From assembly GCA_905221605.1 (NCBI GenBank), contig CAJNDS010002677.1, positions 124,001 to 188,000 of the forward strand: a DNA stretch of 64,000 nt, in the 5' to 3' direction. Below, piece after piece: positions 39,274-47,477 of this stretch (position 1 is the first letter of the stretch; each line of letters opens with the position of its first letter). Below the pieces are notes generated by a model that was not told where the DNA came from, ran no database searches, and saw only the letters and a program-made list of their open reading frames with translations. The stretch is from Symbiodinium natans. Taxonomy: Eukaryota; Sar; Dinophyceae; Suessiales; Symbiodiniaceae. The position numbers and the translations under genes were made by a program.

Positions 39274-40473
39274 ATGGCTTCTTTGGTCAAATCCACGGCG
39301 ACCTTCAAGCAGTTTGCATTGGATGCGGGGTTGACTGCAGAGCATGTTCAGTCCTTGACTGATGCTGGTGTTGACACTTTGGCCAAGCTCTCATATGCAG
39401 TTTGCTCCCAGCCCGGCATGCTGGACCAAACGAAGTTTGATGAGGTTCGAGATTCCATCTTCACACGACCTTCAATGGGCTTGATCGCTTCCTTTCGCCA
39501 GCTCTGCTTTGAGTCCCTTACGTTGACTCTAGCGGGGCTCAAAGCCCAGGTTGAGGCTGTTGATGATGGTCCTCGGAAACTGCCGCCTTTCGAGCGAACT
39601 GCGCGCAGGGATGCTTTCATTCGTGCTTTCCCGGGTTCCCAGCTGATTGGCGATCAGGATCCCTCTCATGCCCTCATGGATGTCTGTGCGACGATGGCTG
39701 AAACTTCTGTGCTGAAGTACATAGCGCCTTGCAGCTGCACCTCCCGCTCTCAAGAGTTGCTCGCTTGCAAGACGGACAAGCGTGTTCTTGCCCTTGAAGG
39801 TTCATCTTTGTCCGTTAAAGCCAAAGATCCTGAGCTTTACGCTGACACCAGCTCCGCCCTAGCTCTACGCAATGCGCTTTTCCGTCGTGGAGTCTGCCTT
39901 GAAATGGCTGGCCTGGCCTCTTTTCTTGAGCATGACAAGGTTATGCAGTTGTTCTTGGAGCACTGTTCTCGACCTGTGCCTCCGGGGTACGCGTCCGTTC
40001 CTCTCGCTGCTGTTGTCAGGGCTGACGCTGTCATGTGGGAGCACATCATTGCCAAGGTTCGTGCCAGCCTTAAGCCCGATGACGAAGGTGTCTTGCCGAT
40101 TGATTTGGCTTTGCAGACGTGTTCCGAGCTCGCGGCTGTCCAGTTCCACCTGTTGCCTCTTCCGTCGTCGAAACGACCGGCTGAAGAGTCCAAGCCAAAC
40201 AGTGGCCCCTCTTCCAAACGCCCGCATGGCGGAACGCCGCCTCCTCCTCGCCCCGCTCATGCCCGTCCCAAGGCGCGCGGACAAAAGCGGGCTGCTTCTG
40301 ATCGGGTGCCGAAAGCTTTGCAGGGCTTGTCTTCTCGTGATCGTTCGAACAAGCCCATTTGCTTCAACTTCAACCTTCCCCATGGCTGCAAGGTTTCGAA
40401 CTGTTCCAGGTCCCATGCTTGCATGAAGTGCTATGGGCAGCATCCGCAGCATTCTTGCCCAACCAAAGCTTGA
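39274..40473 (+). CDS. Element 4 Gag-like protein
   Basis: 399 aa from ATG 39274 (gATGGC context). N-terminal family motif (GVDTLAKLSYAV), basic Pro/Lys linker (SSKRPHGGTPPPPRPAHARP), then CCCH (CFNFNLPHGC....C...H) and CCHC (CMKCYGQHPQHSC) zinc motifs at residues about 360-398. Likely RNA-binding particle protein. Ends at TGA 40471-40473 directly followed by CTA. Confidence 0.82.
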   Translation: MASLVKSTATFKQFALDAGLTAEHVQSLTDAGVDTLAKLSYAVCSQPGMLDQTKFDEVRDSIFTRPSMGLIASFRQLCFESLTLTLAGLKAQVEAVDDGPRKLPPFERTARRDAFIRAFPGSQLIGDQDPSHALMDVCATMAETSVLKYIAPCSCTSRSQELLACKTDKRVLALEGSSLSVKAKDPELYADTSSALALRNALFRRGVCLEMAGLASFLEHDKVMQLFLEHCSRPVPPGYASVPLAAVVRADAVMWEHIIAKVRASLKPDDEGVLPIDLALQTCSELAAVQFHLLPLPSSKRPAEESKPNSGPSSKRPHGGTPPPPRPAHARPKARGQKRAASDRVPKALQGLSSRDRSNKPICFNFNLPHGCKVSNCSRSHACMKCYGQHPQHSCPTKA

Positions 40474-40476
40474 CTA
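40471..40476 (+). promoter_or_regulatory. Element 4 gag-pol UGA-CUA readthrough context
   Basis: The gag stop reads UGA-CUA-G, the best-known leaky context in eukaryotes. The pol frame follows in the same frame with no stop. The first ATG in pol is at about 40690. Confidence 0.7.
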
Positions 40477-43217
40477 GGGCCTGCTTGTGAACCCTCAGAG
40501 TCCCTACCGCGTGGTCCTCACTGCGCCCGTGTTGAGGCTCTTGCCAATGCTTTGCACCAACAAATTCAGCCTTTGGCTGCCTCCGATTTGTTGCACCTTT
40601 TTGACTTAATTCCAGCCGCCGAGTGCCGCAACAAGAGTTCCTCCTTTGCGCCCTCCTGTTTCCAAGTTGGGGCGTTCCGTTTCAGTGCCATGCGCGGGTT
40701 GCATCGCGCCACCTTTGCTTTTCCAGCTGTTTCGAAGGTCTTGGCCCGCTATGTGCGGCAGGTGGCGCCCGGTTTCTGCTTCACCACGCTGCTCATTGTC
40801 GACTCGCTCCGCGCATCCCCTCATCGCGATTCGCAGAATGAGCCGTCCTGCGACAATTTGGTGACGGCTTTGTCCAGCTTCCGCGGTGGTGAGATTTGGA
40901 TCGAAGATCCAGATGGACATCACATGATCCTGCATGAAGGCATCGAGGTCCCGGGGCGTTTGCTCCCTGTTGCCGACGGGCCGGTTCGCTTTCGTGCTCA
41001 ATCTCAGTTGCATTGCACCATGCCTTGGGACGGCTCCCGTCGTGTGATCCTCATTGCCTTCTCCATTCGAGATGCATATTTGCTTCCAGGTCCTGCATTT
41101 GGCTTCTTGTGTGACCTTGGCTTCTTGTTGCCTTCGAAGTCGGCTCCTGCTGCTTCTCCACCAGCCTTGCCCCAGGCTGCTGCGCAAGTTCCCTTCCACC
41201 GGGCTTTGCGACCTGCCCGCGAGGTGCTGTTCCTGGAAGTTTTCGCTGGCCGTGCCCGCCTCAGCGCCGCCTTTGTTGCAGCTGGATTCAGTGCTCTGAG
41301 TTTGGATCATGTTCGCTGTTCTGGGGCTGTCCATAAGATCACATTGCTGGATCTGCGTGAGCCCGCTTGCCAACAGGTCGTCCTTGATCTGCTGGCTTCC
41401 GGGGTTGTGCATTACTGCCATTTGGCGCCGCCGTGCGGGACAGCCTCCGCTGCCCGCTCGGTGCCCCGTGCTGGGGGTGCTGCCCCCCTACGGTCACTCC
41501 TCCATCCGTTGGGCCTGCCTCAGCTGAGTGACCGCGACGCCTCCCGTGTTGAGAGCGCAAATATCCTCTACCGTTTTTGCGCGCGTGTCATTCATGCCTG
41601 CGCGTCGCATGGTGTGCTGTGGAGCTTGGAGAATCCTGCCTCTAGCCTGTTTTGGCTCATCCCTGAGATCACTGCCCTCACCGACCTTCCCGGTTTTCGG
41701 GCCTTCTGCTTCCATACTTGTGCGTTCGTGCCTGCTGGAAGAGGTCGCCGCAAGTGCACGGCTCTTTGGTGCAACTTCGAAGCTTTGCTCCAGCTTCAGC
41801 GTTTTTGCGACGGCATGCACTCTCATGTGCCTTGGGGTCTTGTGCGTCTGCCCTCTGGGCATGAGGTCTGGTCCACGTCCTTGGAGGCCCACTACTCGGC
41901 TCCTTTGTGCCAAGCCTGGGTGGCTGCTTTCCGTTCTTTTGCCGTTGGCAAGCAGTGCTTGGAACCTCCAGATCAGTTCAGCAGTGTGGCTGCACATGAT
42001 GACGCCCTGCGTCCCCTCGTCAACAAGTGCATTCTTGGAGGGCTTCCGCGGGGCCGTGCTGTGCCCCCCTTGCTGACTGAGTTTCTTCTGCCTGCACATG
42101 TTCACCACTCTGAGGGTTCGGCTTTGTGGGCTTTCTTACCCAATAGTCGGCTGCCTGAGCCCTGGCCCAAAGGTTCCCGCTTGCTCAGGTTCGAGGTTTC
42201 GGTTCTTAGTGGGGGTTCTTCTGTGCCTCTGAACCTTGCAGGTAGCAACTCTGTGGCGCATGTCGATTTGCCTTCCCTGTTGCTTTCTTTGCCTAAACCT
42301 TCTGAAGATGTGAAGGTCGATGCTTCTGACATTGCAGTCGTTGGCATTCCCCGTGTGCCATCAGATTTTGTCAAGTGCGCACTTGCTCTCTGCCACCCCG
42401 TCGATGCAAAGATAGTCCTTGACATTGCTCTTGAGGAAGCAGTTTCCTTCATGTGCCGTTCCACCCCTCTGGCTTTGCGCAAGCATCGGTTGAAGTGGCT
42501 TTCCCATGCCCTTGCCTTAGCGAGGTCTCTGAAGCCTCTGGATGAATCGATGAAGAGCTCCATGGATCCTTCTCTGAGGAAGATTCTTGAGCGGAAGAGG
42601 CTCGCTCTCTTCGATGCGCTTCTTAAGGAAATCGATTTTCCTGACCAGGATCTTGCAAGGGACATGGCAAAGGGGTCACCGCTCGCTGGGTGGCAGCCTA
42701 GGACGCATGTTTATCAGGCGCAGGTGAAACCGCCCTCGTTGAGCTTGGATCAGCTTGCTGCGATGGCTCCAATGATCAACGATGTCACCTTTCAGAAGAC
42801 AAGATCTTCGGGAGACGATGAATCGGACCGCGTGCTCTGGCAGACTTCCCTTGACGAGGTTACTGCAGGCTGGGCTTCTGGCCCTCACCCGTTGTCTTCT
42901 CTGCCGACAGATGCTATCGTTTCAAGGCGTTTTGCCATCTGGCAGAAGGAGCGAATCAGAGCAATAGACGATCTCAGTGCAAGTTGCATCAACAGTGCAG
43001 TAGGCTTCACTGAACGCCTCCATGTCGAAGGAGTCGATGAGATTGCTGCCCTCATTTTGAGGTTGCTCAGGTCCCTTAAGGGTTCTGGCAGGTGCATCAA
43101 AGGCAGGTCTTTTGATCTTCGCAAAGCCTACAGGCAACTGGCTATTGCCCCTGACCACAGGAGGTTCGCGTGGGTCGCAGTGCATGACCCTGCGAAGAAT
43201 GAGCCTGCGCTCTTTAA
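40474..43217 (+). CDS. Element 4 Pol, 5' part: dioxygenase-like, methyltransferase-like, start of RT
   Basis: Begins after the UGA. 2OG/Fe(II) dioxygenase-like: HRD at 40822-40830, distal His in LHCTMPWDG (about 41012) and Arg in GSRRVILI. C5-methyltransferase-like: motif I FLEVFAGRARLSAAF (about 41232), APPCGTASAAR (about 41427) and LENPASSLFW (about 41626). RT: fingers RAIDDLSAS (about 42957) and motif A FDLRKAYRQL (about 43111). It stops at LF, just before LPFG motif B, where element 5 is inserted. Codons after 43217 (to the TGA at 43255) belong to element 5. The rest of Pol is 52638-53739. Confidence 0.87.
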
Positions 43218-43279
43218 GCTTGCTGTCACCATTTTGGCTCAAGTGGCTGACAGCTGAGAGATGCAGAAAATTTTCTTTG
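43218..43279 (+). repeat. Element 5 repeat A1, shortened and carrying a spliced-leader relic
   Basis: The first 11 bases (gcttgctgtca) and the last 36 (tggctgacag to tttctttg) match A2 (52067-52288). Between them are 15 bases that are not in A2 (43229-43243), equal to the 3' end of DinoSL. Confidence 0.88.
43229..43243 (+). other. DinoSL relic (15 nt) inside element 5 A1
   Basis: CCATTTTGGCTCAAG equals the last 15 bases of DinoSL. In the matching place A2 reads ggtaacag|tggctgac, a plausible trans-splice acceptor AG. The relic indicates that the RNA template of this copy was trans-spliced inside the A repeat. Confidence 0.85.
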
Positions 43280-43396
43280 GGCCTGAGGCTGCGTTCTAGA
43301 GTAGAGGTCTCGTAAGGGGTGCTAAGGGACTGGCCTTAGGCCGTGTGCAAGCCAGTGGCGTGGCCACTGGCGGATGGTGTGTTCCTTGGCCCTGTT

Positions 43397-43720
43397 ATGA
43401 GCGGTTCTGACAGCTCTGAGGATTTTTCTTCTTCTTCGAGCCACGACCGCGTTTTGATCCTTGCAGGGCCTCTGCCGCCGTTTCGGCCAGTTTTGTTGCG
43501 CCCCAGAGCCTTCTACGACGATCTGCTGCGTGATCAGGTTGCCGCTCCCACCGGCCTTTGGTCTTGGGTCGCTGACAGCAATTTGGTTGCCGTGCTTCTG
43601 AGCCAGAGCGAGGGCTCCAGGATTTTGCTGGCACTTCCTTTCCGCAGCTGGCCCTCGCTGCTCTGCACAGCCAAAGGTCCTCACGCTTGCTTTCGCGTAT
43701 TGCTCACTTTGCCTTCTTAA
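43397..43720 (+). CDS. Element 5 accessory ORF, 107 aa
   Basis: ATG 43397 opens with an acidic Ser-rich stretch (MSGSDSSEDFSSSSSHDR), then a hydrophobic-basic part (RPRAFYDDLLRDQV; LVAVLLSQSEGSRILLALPF). The stop TAA is two bases before the YR ATG at 43723, suggesting coupled translation. No recognised domain. Confidence 0.45.
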   Translation: MSGSDSSEDFSSSSSHDRVLILAGPLPPFRPVLLRPRAFYDDLLRDQVAAPTGLWSWVADSNLVAVLLSQSEGSRILLALPFRSWPSLLCTAKGPHACFRVLLTLPS

Positions 43721-43722
43721 GC

Positions 43723-45918
43723 ATGTCCGATCCGGCCAGTGCTACTGAAGCCTCTGGTTCCGCCAGCAGCTGGATCGCAGTCGCGGAGCATCCTTTCCCG
43801 CCTGAGCCCCCGACCTTGCCTGCCTGTGCAGTGATTGCCCTCGAGGCCCCTGCGCCTGGGCCGCTGACTGTGCTTTCGGATAAAGGGGGGAGTTTAGGGA
43901 ATGCTTCTGTTGGGGGGAGTTTAGGGACTGCTTCTGTTCTTTCCGACAATGTCTCAGTGTCCGATGGCGACTTCAACGTCGCCGAAGATGCAGGTGTTGG
44001 CCCACTGGGGGCTTGCTCTCCTGACACTGAAGATGACACCCGTCATCCTGATTCTGAGGGTTGTGCAGGTTTACCTCTCGAGTCCCGCGTTGACACCAGC
44101 TTCATTGATCAGATTGTTTGCCAACAGGTTGTTGCATCCCGAAATTTGACGCAAATCCGTCTGCCGTGGGAGCAAGGTCCTATGAAGTGCATTTTCAGTG
44201 ATGATGCCGACTTTGCTGTGCAATCCCCATCCTTGGAGCCCTTGTTACCGCCAGAGGTGAGCACGCCTGATCGGCTGGTCGAGTGCTTGGAGCATGTGAC
44301 CGACTTGAAGTCATTCTTTCAGACCACGATTTCTAATGTTGCTGACTGCGATATTAATGAGACCCTTGGAAGTTTGCTTCACATTGCAATCAATAAGTTA
44401 TGTGTCGTCGTGGAACGGTGCACAGGACAGCCGCCCGACCCTGAGGACATTGAGGCCAGGACGGGGCTCCGCAGCCCCTACACGTTGATCAAGAGGGCCA
44501 ATTCCCTCCTCGCCTATCTTCGTTGGGTCGATGGTCAGCCCCTTGCAAATCTGTCCTTCTCGGGTGTGTTCCAAGAGACTCTTGTTTGGGAACATTTTCA
44601 GTACTTGAAGAAAGAAAACAAGCCTCCGACCAGCGGTTCGACGTTGCTTTCTGCCATGCGGTTCTTGCACTACGTCCTTGAGGTGGATGTGCAGGTATGC
44701 ATTTCTAGCCGGCGCATCGTCGGTGCCAGTCAGCAGTTGGCTGCTAAGACCCGTTGGCTCAAGCAGGCTCGTGCATTAACAGTTGATCAGGTTCGCAAAT
44801 TGCATGAACTTCTCGAAGGCAGCGACGACCCCCTGTTGCGTTGCTTCGCTGCATATGCCTTGATCGCCGTCTATGGACGATGTCGGCACTCTGACCTGCA
44901 GTGCATCTGGGACCTGGAGTGCGATTTCGATGGTGTTTCGGGCTTTCTGCAGATTCGAACAGGTCGTCACAAGACCTCGACCACCGCCAAGAAGAAGGCG
45001 CAGTTTTTGCATATCTTGGTCCCTGCACAGGGAGTGGTCTCTCGTCCCTGGCTGCCTCTTGCAATCCAGGCGTTTGAAGCTGTTAACCTGTGTTTAATTG
45101 GCAAGATTGACGGGCCCATTTTCCGCCCACCCCTTGATGCTGAGTGCTCTGCCCTCTGTGCTCGCCCCGTGTCCTCGCAAGAAGTGTCCAGGATGCTTCG
45201 TCAAGCCCTCGATTTGCCTGAGGACTCCGGCGTGTCCTCCCATTCCCTCAAGGTCACTGGCCTGTCCTGGGCATCCAAGGCTGGCACGCGCGCTGGCATG
45301 GACCGTGATACTTGTGCTGTCTTGGGTCGGCATGCTCGCAATCAACTCACGACTGAGGTTGTGTACAGCCGTGATCTCAGCGCGGCCCCGTCGTTGGCCT
45401 TTTCTCGCTTGTTGCATCAGGTTGCTCTTGGGGTGTTCATGCCAGATGCTCCTTTACGCGCTTTCTGGAGTGAGTCCTGTGAAGCCTCTCCTGGCCCAGC
45501 ACCGATTTTGCCTGTCGTGCGACCCTCCGGAGCCATCAAAGTTGAAGATTCCGCCTCCGAAGCCGAGGAGTCTGCGCATGAGAGTAGTGAGGATTCCTCT
45601 GATTCTGAGGCCTCCCGAAGCAGCAGCTCGGACAGTGTGACCCATTCCTCCAGCCCTCCCCTCAGCAAAAAGGCCCGCCGCTTTCTGCCTGAGACACGGG
45701 ATGAGTCCGACGTCTGGGTGATCCACCGTCGTTGTTGCACTTGGTCCGCGGCCAAAGCACTCTTGATGCGTGCCTTCAAGTTCTTGCATGCGGACGTGTG
45801 CGCTCCGATGCGTACAGAGTTGCCGAGGATGCTGACCTGGATGCGGTCGAGTGTCAAGGTTGCCGGCGATGCATTTGACGGTTGTGGAAAAGTCGGGTCC
45901 GTCTGCTTGCGAAGGTAA
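43723..45918 (+). CDS. Element 5 tyrosine recombinase (C-terminus frameshifted)
   Basis: 731 aa from ATG 43723 (MSDPASATEASGS). Acidic Ser-rich N-terminus; core-binding region about residues 245-330; catalytic Arg in GRCRHSD (about 388), Lys in RHKTSTTAKKK, box HSLK (about 508), GRH (about 533) and Tyr in VVYSRD (about 546). The last roughly 60 residues are out of the family frame: the motif LACGRV...CQGCRRC seen in sisters (LCGR...CxxC) is found in another frame, ending at TGA 45876-45878. So one indel near 45705-45735 altered the C-terminus. The catalytic domain is intact. Confidence 0.85.
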   Translation: MSDPASATEASGSASSWIAVAEHPFPPEPPTLPACAVIALEAPAPGPLTVLSDKGGSLGNASVGGSLGTASVLSDNVSVSDGDFNVAEDAGVGPLGACSPDTEDDTRHPDSEGCAGLPLESRVDTSFIDQIVCQQVVASRNLTQIRLPWEQGPMKCIFSDDADFAVQSPSLEPLLPPEVSTPDRLVECLEHVTDLKSFFQTTISNVADCDINETLGSLLHIAINKLCVVVERCTGQPPDPEDIEARTGLRSPYTLIKRANSLLAYLRWVDGQPLANLSFSGVFQETLVWEHFQYLKKENKPPTSGSTLLSAMRFLHYVLEVDVQVCISSRRIVGASQQLAAKTRWLKQARALTVDQVRKLHELLEGSDDPLLRCFAAYALIAVYGRCRHSDLQCIWDLECDFDGVSGFLQIRTGRHKTSTTAKKKAQFLHILVPAQGVVSRPWLPLAIQAFEAVNLCLIGKIDGPIFRPPLDAECSALCARPVSSQEVSRMLRQALDLPEDSGVSSHSLKVTGLSWASKAGTRAGMDRDTCAVLGRHARNQLTTEVVYSRDLSAAPSLAFSRLLHQVALGVFMPDAPLRAFWSESCEASPGPAPILPVVRPSGAIKVEDSASEAEESAHESSEDSSDSEASRSSSSDSVTHSSSPPLSKKARRFLPETRDESDVWVIHRRCCTWSAAKALLMRAFKFLHADVCAPMRTELPRMLTWMRSSVKVAGDAFDGCGKVGSVCLRR

Positions 45919-46250
45919 GTAGTCGACCTAGGGTCTGCAATGAAGTGTTGCGCCCTCACAACTGTCATGCTGCTGTCTGCCTTTTTCGGTCGAGTGCACG
46001 GACAAGGGGGGGGGGGGTTGAGCATGAGTGAACGTGAGTCATGTCGGCTGCTTGTTCTCTCTCGCCCCCCCATCAAGTCGAGGTTGGTGACGACATGACC
46101 AATGCTTTCATGCCATGATTTGTTGTGTTGATTCCTGATTGACATCTTGATGTTCAGTTACACTCAGTCATGTGAAGTTGTTCGGGTGCATTCTGTCATG
46201 TGAAGTAGGTGCCCCTAAGTAGCCTCTCGAGTGCGCTGCGTGAGAGCCCC
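45919..46250 (+). other. Intergenic region between YR and gag of element 5
   Basis: 332 bp without a supported ORF. It holds a run of 12 G (46006-46017) and an imperfect repeat of tcatgtgaagt (about 46169 and 46198) just before gag. Confidence 0.4.
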
Positions 46251-47474
46251 ATGTCTGTGCTGGAGTCTGCCGCTCACTTTCAGGCGAGATGCAAGCTGTT
46301 CCGCATCGGCGAGCCCCTCATACGTACCTTGACGCGTCTGGGTTTTGAGACTCTTGGGCAGCTCGCTTATTGCGTGGGCCAACCAGGTCAACAGCTAGCC
46401 GATGATCAGTGGCATACTTGGGTCCAAACCTCCATCCCCGCCGCATCAGCCGGGGAAGCTGCGAGTGTACGCCGACTCGTCTTCGAGGCGCAAACACTTA
46501 CCTTGGCAGATCTCAAGGACCAGGTTACCAACCCCAGTGCCTCTGCCGCCCGACCCCTTGCAGAAGCAGAGCGCGACAAACGCATGGCTGCTTTAAAGGC
46601 CAAGGTTTCCGGTGTGATCATAGAAGGTGATGCGGAGCCCAGCCGGGCCCTGTTGGAATTGGCCTGCACCATGAGTTCGCTGGATGAGATAAGGTATATC
46701 GCCCCTGAGAAATGCACCTCCCGCTTGAGCGAGGTAGCCCTTGCCAAGCCCCTCGCCCGTGTCGTCGAGCTGGAGCAGCAGCGGCTTGTTCTCAAGGACC
46801 AGGAGCTCCCGTGTGACGCCCAAGTTCACAACCCCTTGCTCCTCTCTGCAGCATTCCGTCGTCGAGGACTGGCGCTGGCATTTGCAGATGTGGTTGATTT
46901 TCTTGCACATGAAAAATACGTCAATGAGCTGATGCGACACCTGACAAACCCCGACGCCCTGCCAGGGGGTGCTTGCCAGCTGCATCAAGTTGTCGAGGCT
47001 GACCGCTTGGTTCATGTGTGGATGCTTGAGAAAGGAATCCGGCCCCGGCGCAAGAGTGACGGATCCCGCGCCATGGATGACGCTCTCTTTGAAGCGCTCT
47101 CGTCGTATCGCGTTTCCTTCGTCTTGATCCCTCGTGGAAGCACGGCTGCTGGGAGTGGCGGCGGTCGAGGAAGGAAGCGCAAGAAGACCAAAGATGACAA
47201 GGGCAAGAAGGATGATAAAGCTGAGAAGATTCCCCCTGCGCCCAAGGACCCGCCTGCTCGCCCCCCGAAAGGTCCAGGCAAAGGTGCTGCCAACCGTGCG
47301 GCTGTTCCCAAGGCCATTCTCGACAAGGGTGGCAAAGCCCAAACGCCCCATGGCAAAGCCATCTGCTACGGGTTCAGCCTTGGGGAGTGCCGGGTGGCCA
47401 ACTGCCCCCGTGCCCATGTCTGCGCGCGTTGTTTCGGCAATCATAGCCTCATGCAGTGCCAGCGCAAAGAGTGA
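46251..47474 (+). CDS. Element 5 Gag-like protein
   Basis: 407 aa from ATG 46251 (MSVLESAAHFQARC). Family motif FETLGQLAYCVGQPG near residue 30; region LDEIRYIAPEKCTSRLSEV also seen in element 4 (VLKYIAPCSCTSRSQEL); Lys/Pro-rich linker; CCCH (CYGFSLGECRVANCPRAH) and CCHC (CARCFGNHSLMQC) at the end. Ends TGA 47472-47474 followed by CTA, with pol in the same frame. Confidence 0.82.
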   Translation: MSVLESAAHFQARCKLFRIGEPLIRTLTRLGFETLGQLAYCVGQPGQQLADDQWHTWVQTSIPAASAGEAASVRRLVFEAQTLTLADLKDQVTNPSASAARPLAEAERDKRMAALKAKVSGVIIEGDAEPSRALLELACTMSSLDEIRYIAPEKCTSRLSEVALAKPLARVVELEQQRLVLKDQELPCDAQVHNPLLLSAAFRRRGLALAFADVVDFLAHEKYVNELMRHLTNPDALPGGACQLHQVVEADRLVHVWMLEKGIRPRRKSDGSRAMDDALFEALSSYRVSFVLIPRGSTAAGSGGGRGRKRKKTKDDKGKKDDKAEKIPPAPKDPPARPPKGPGKGAANRAAVPKAILDKGGKAQTPHGKAICYGFSLGECRVANCPRAHVCARCFGNHSLMQCQRKE

Positions 47475-47477
47475 CTA
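47472..47477 (+). promoter_or_regulatory. Element 5 gag-pol UGA-CUA readthrough context
   Basis: UGA-CUA-UCG. The frame continues open into pol. An ATG at 47547 could serve as an alternative start, so readthrough is not the only option here. Confidence 0.65.

Noticed and set aside
46006-46017. Run of 12 G before element 5 gag as a functional signal
   Set aside because: Single homopolymer, not found in sister elements; probably slippage.
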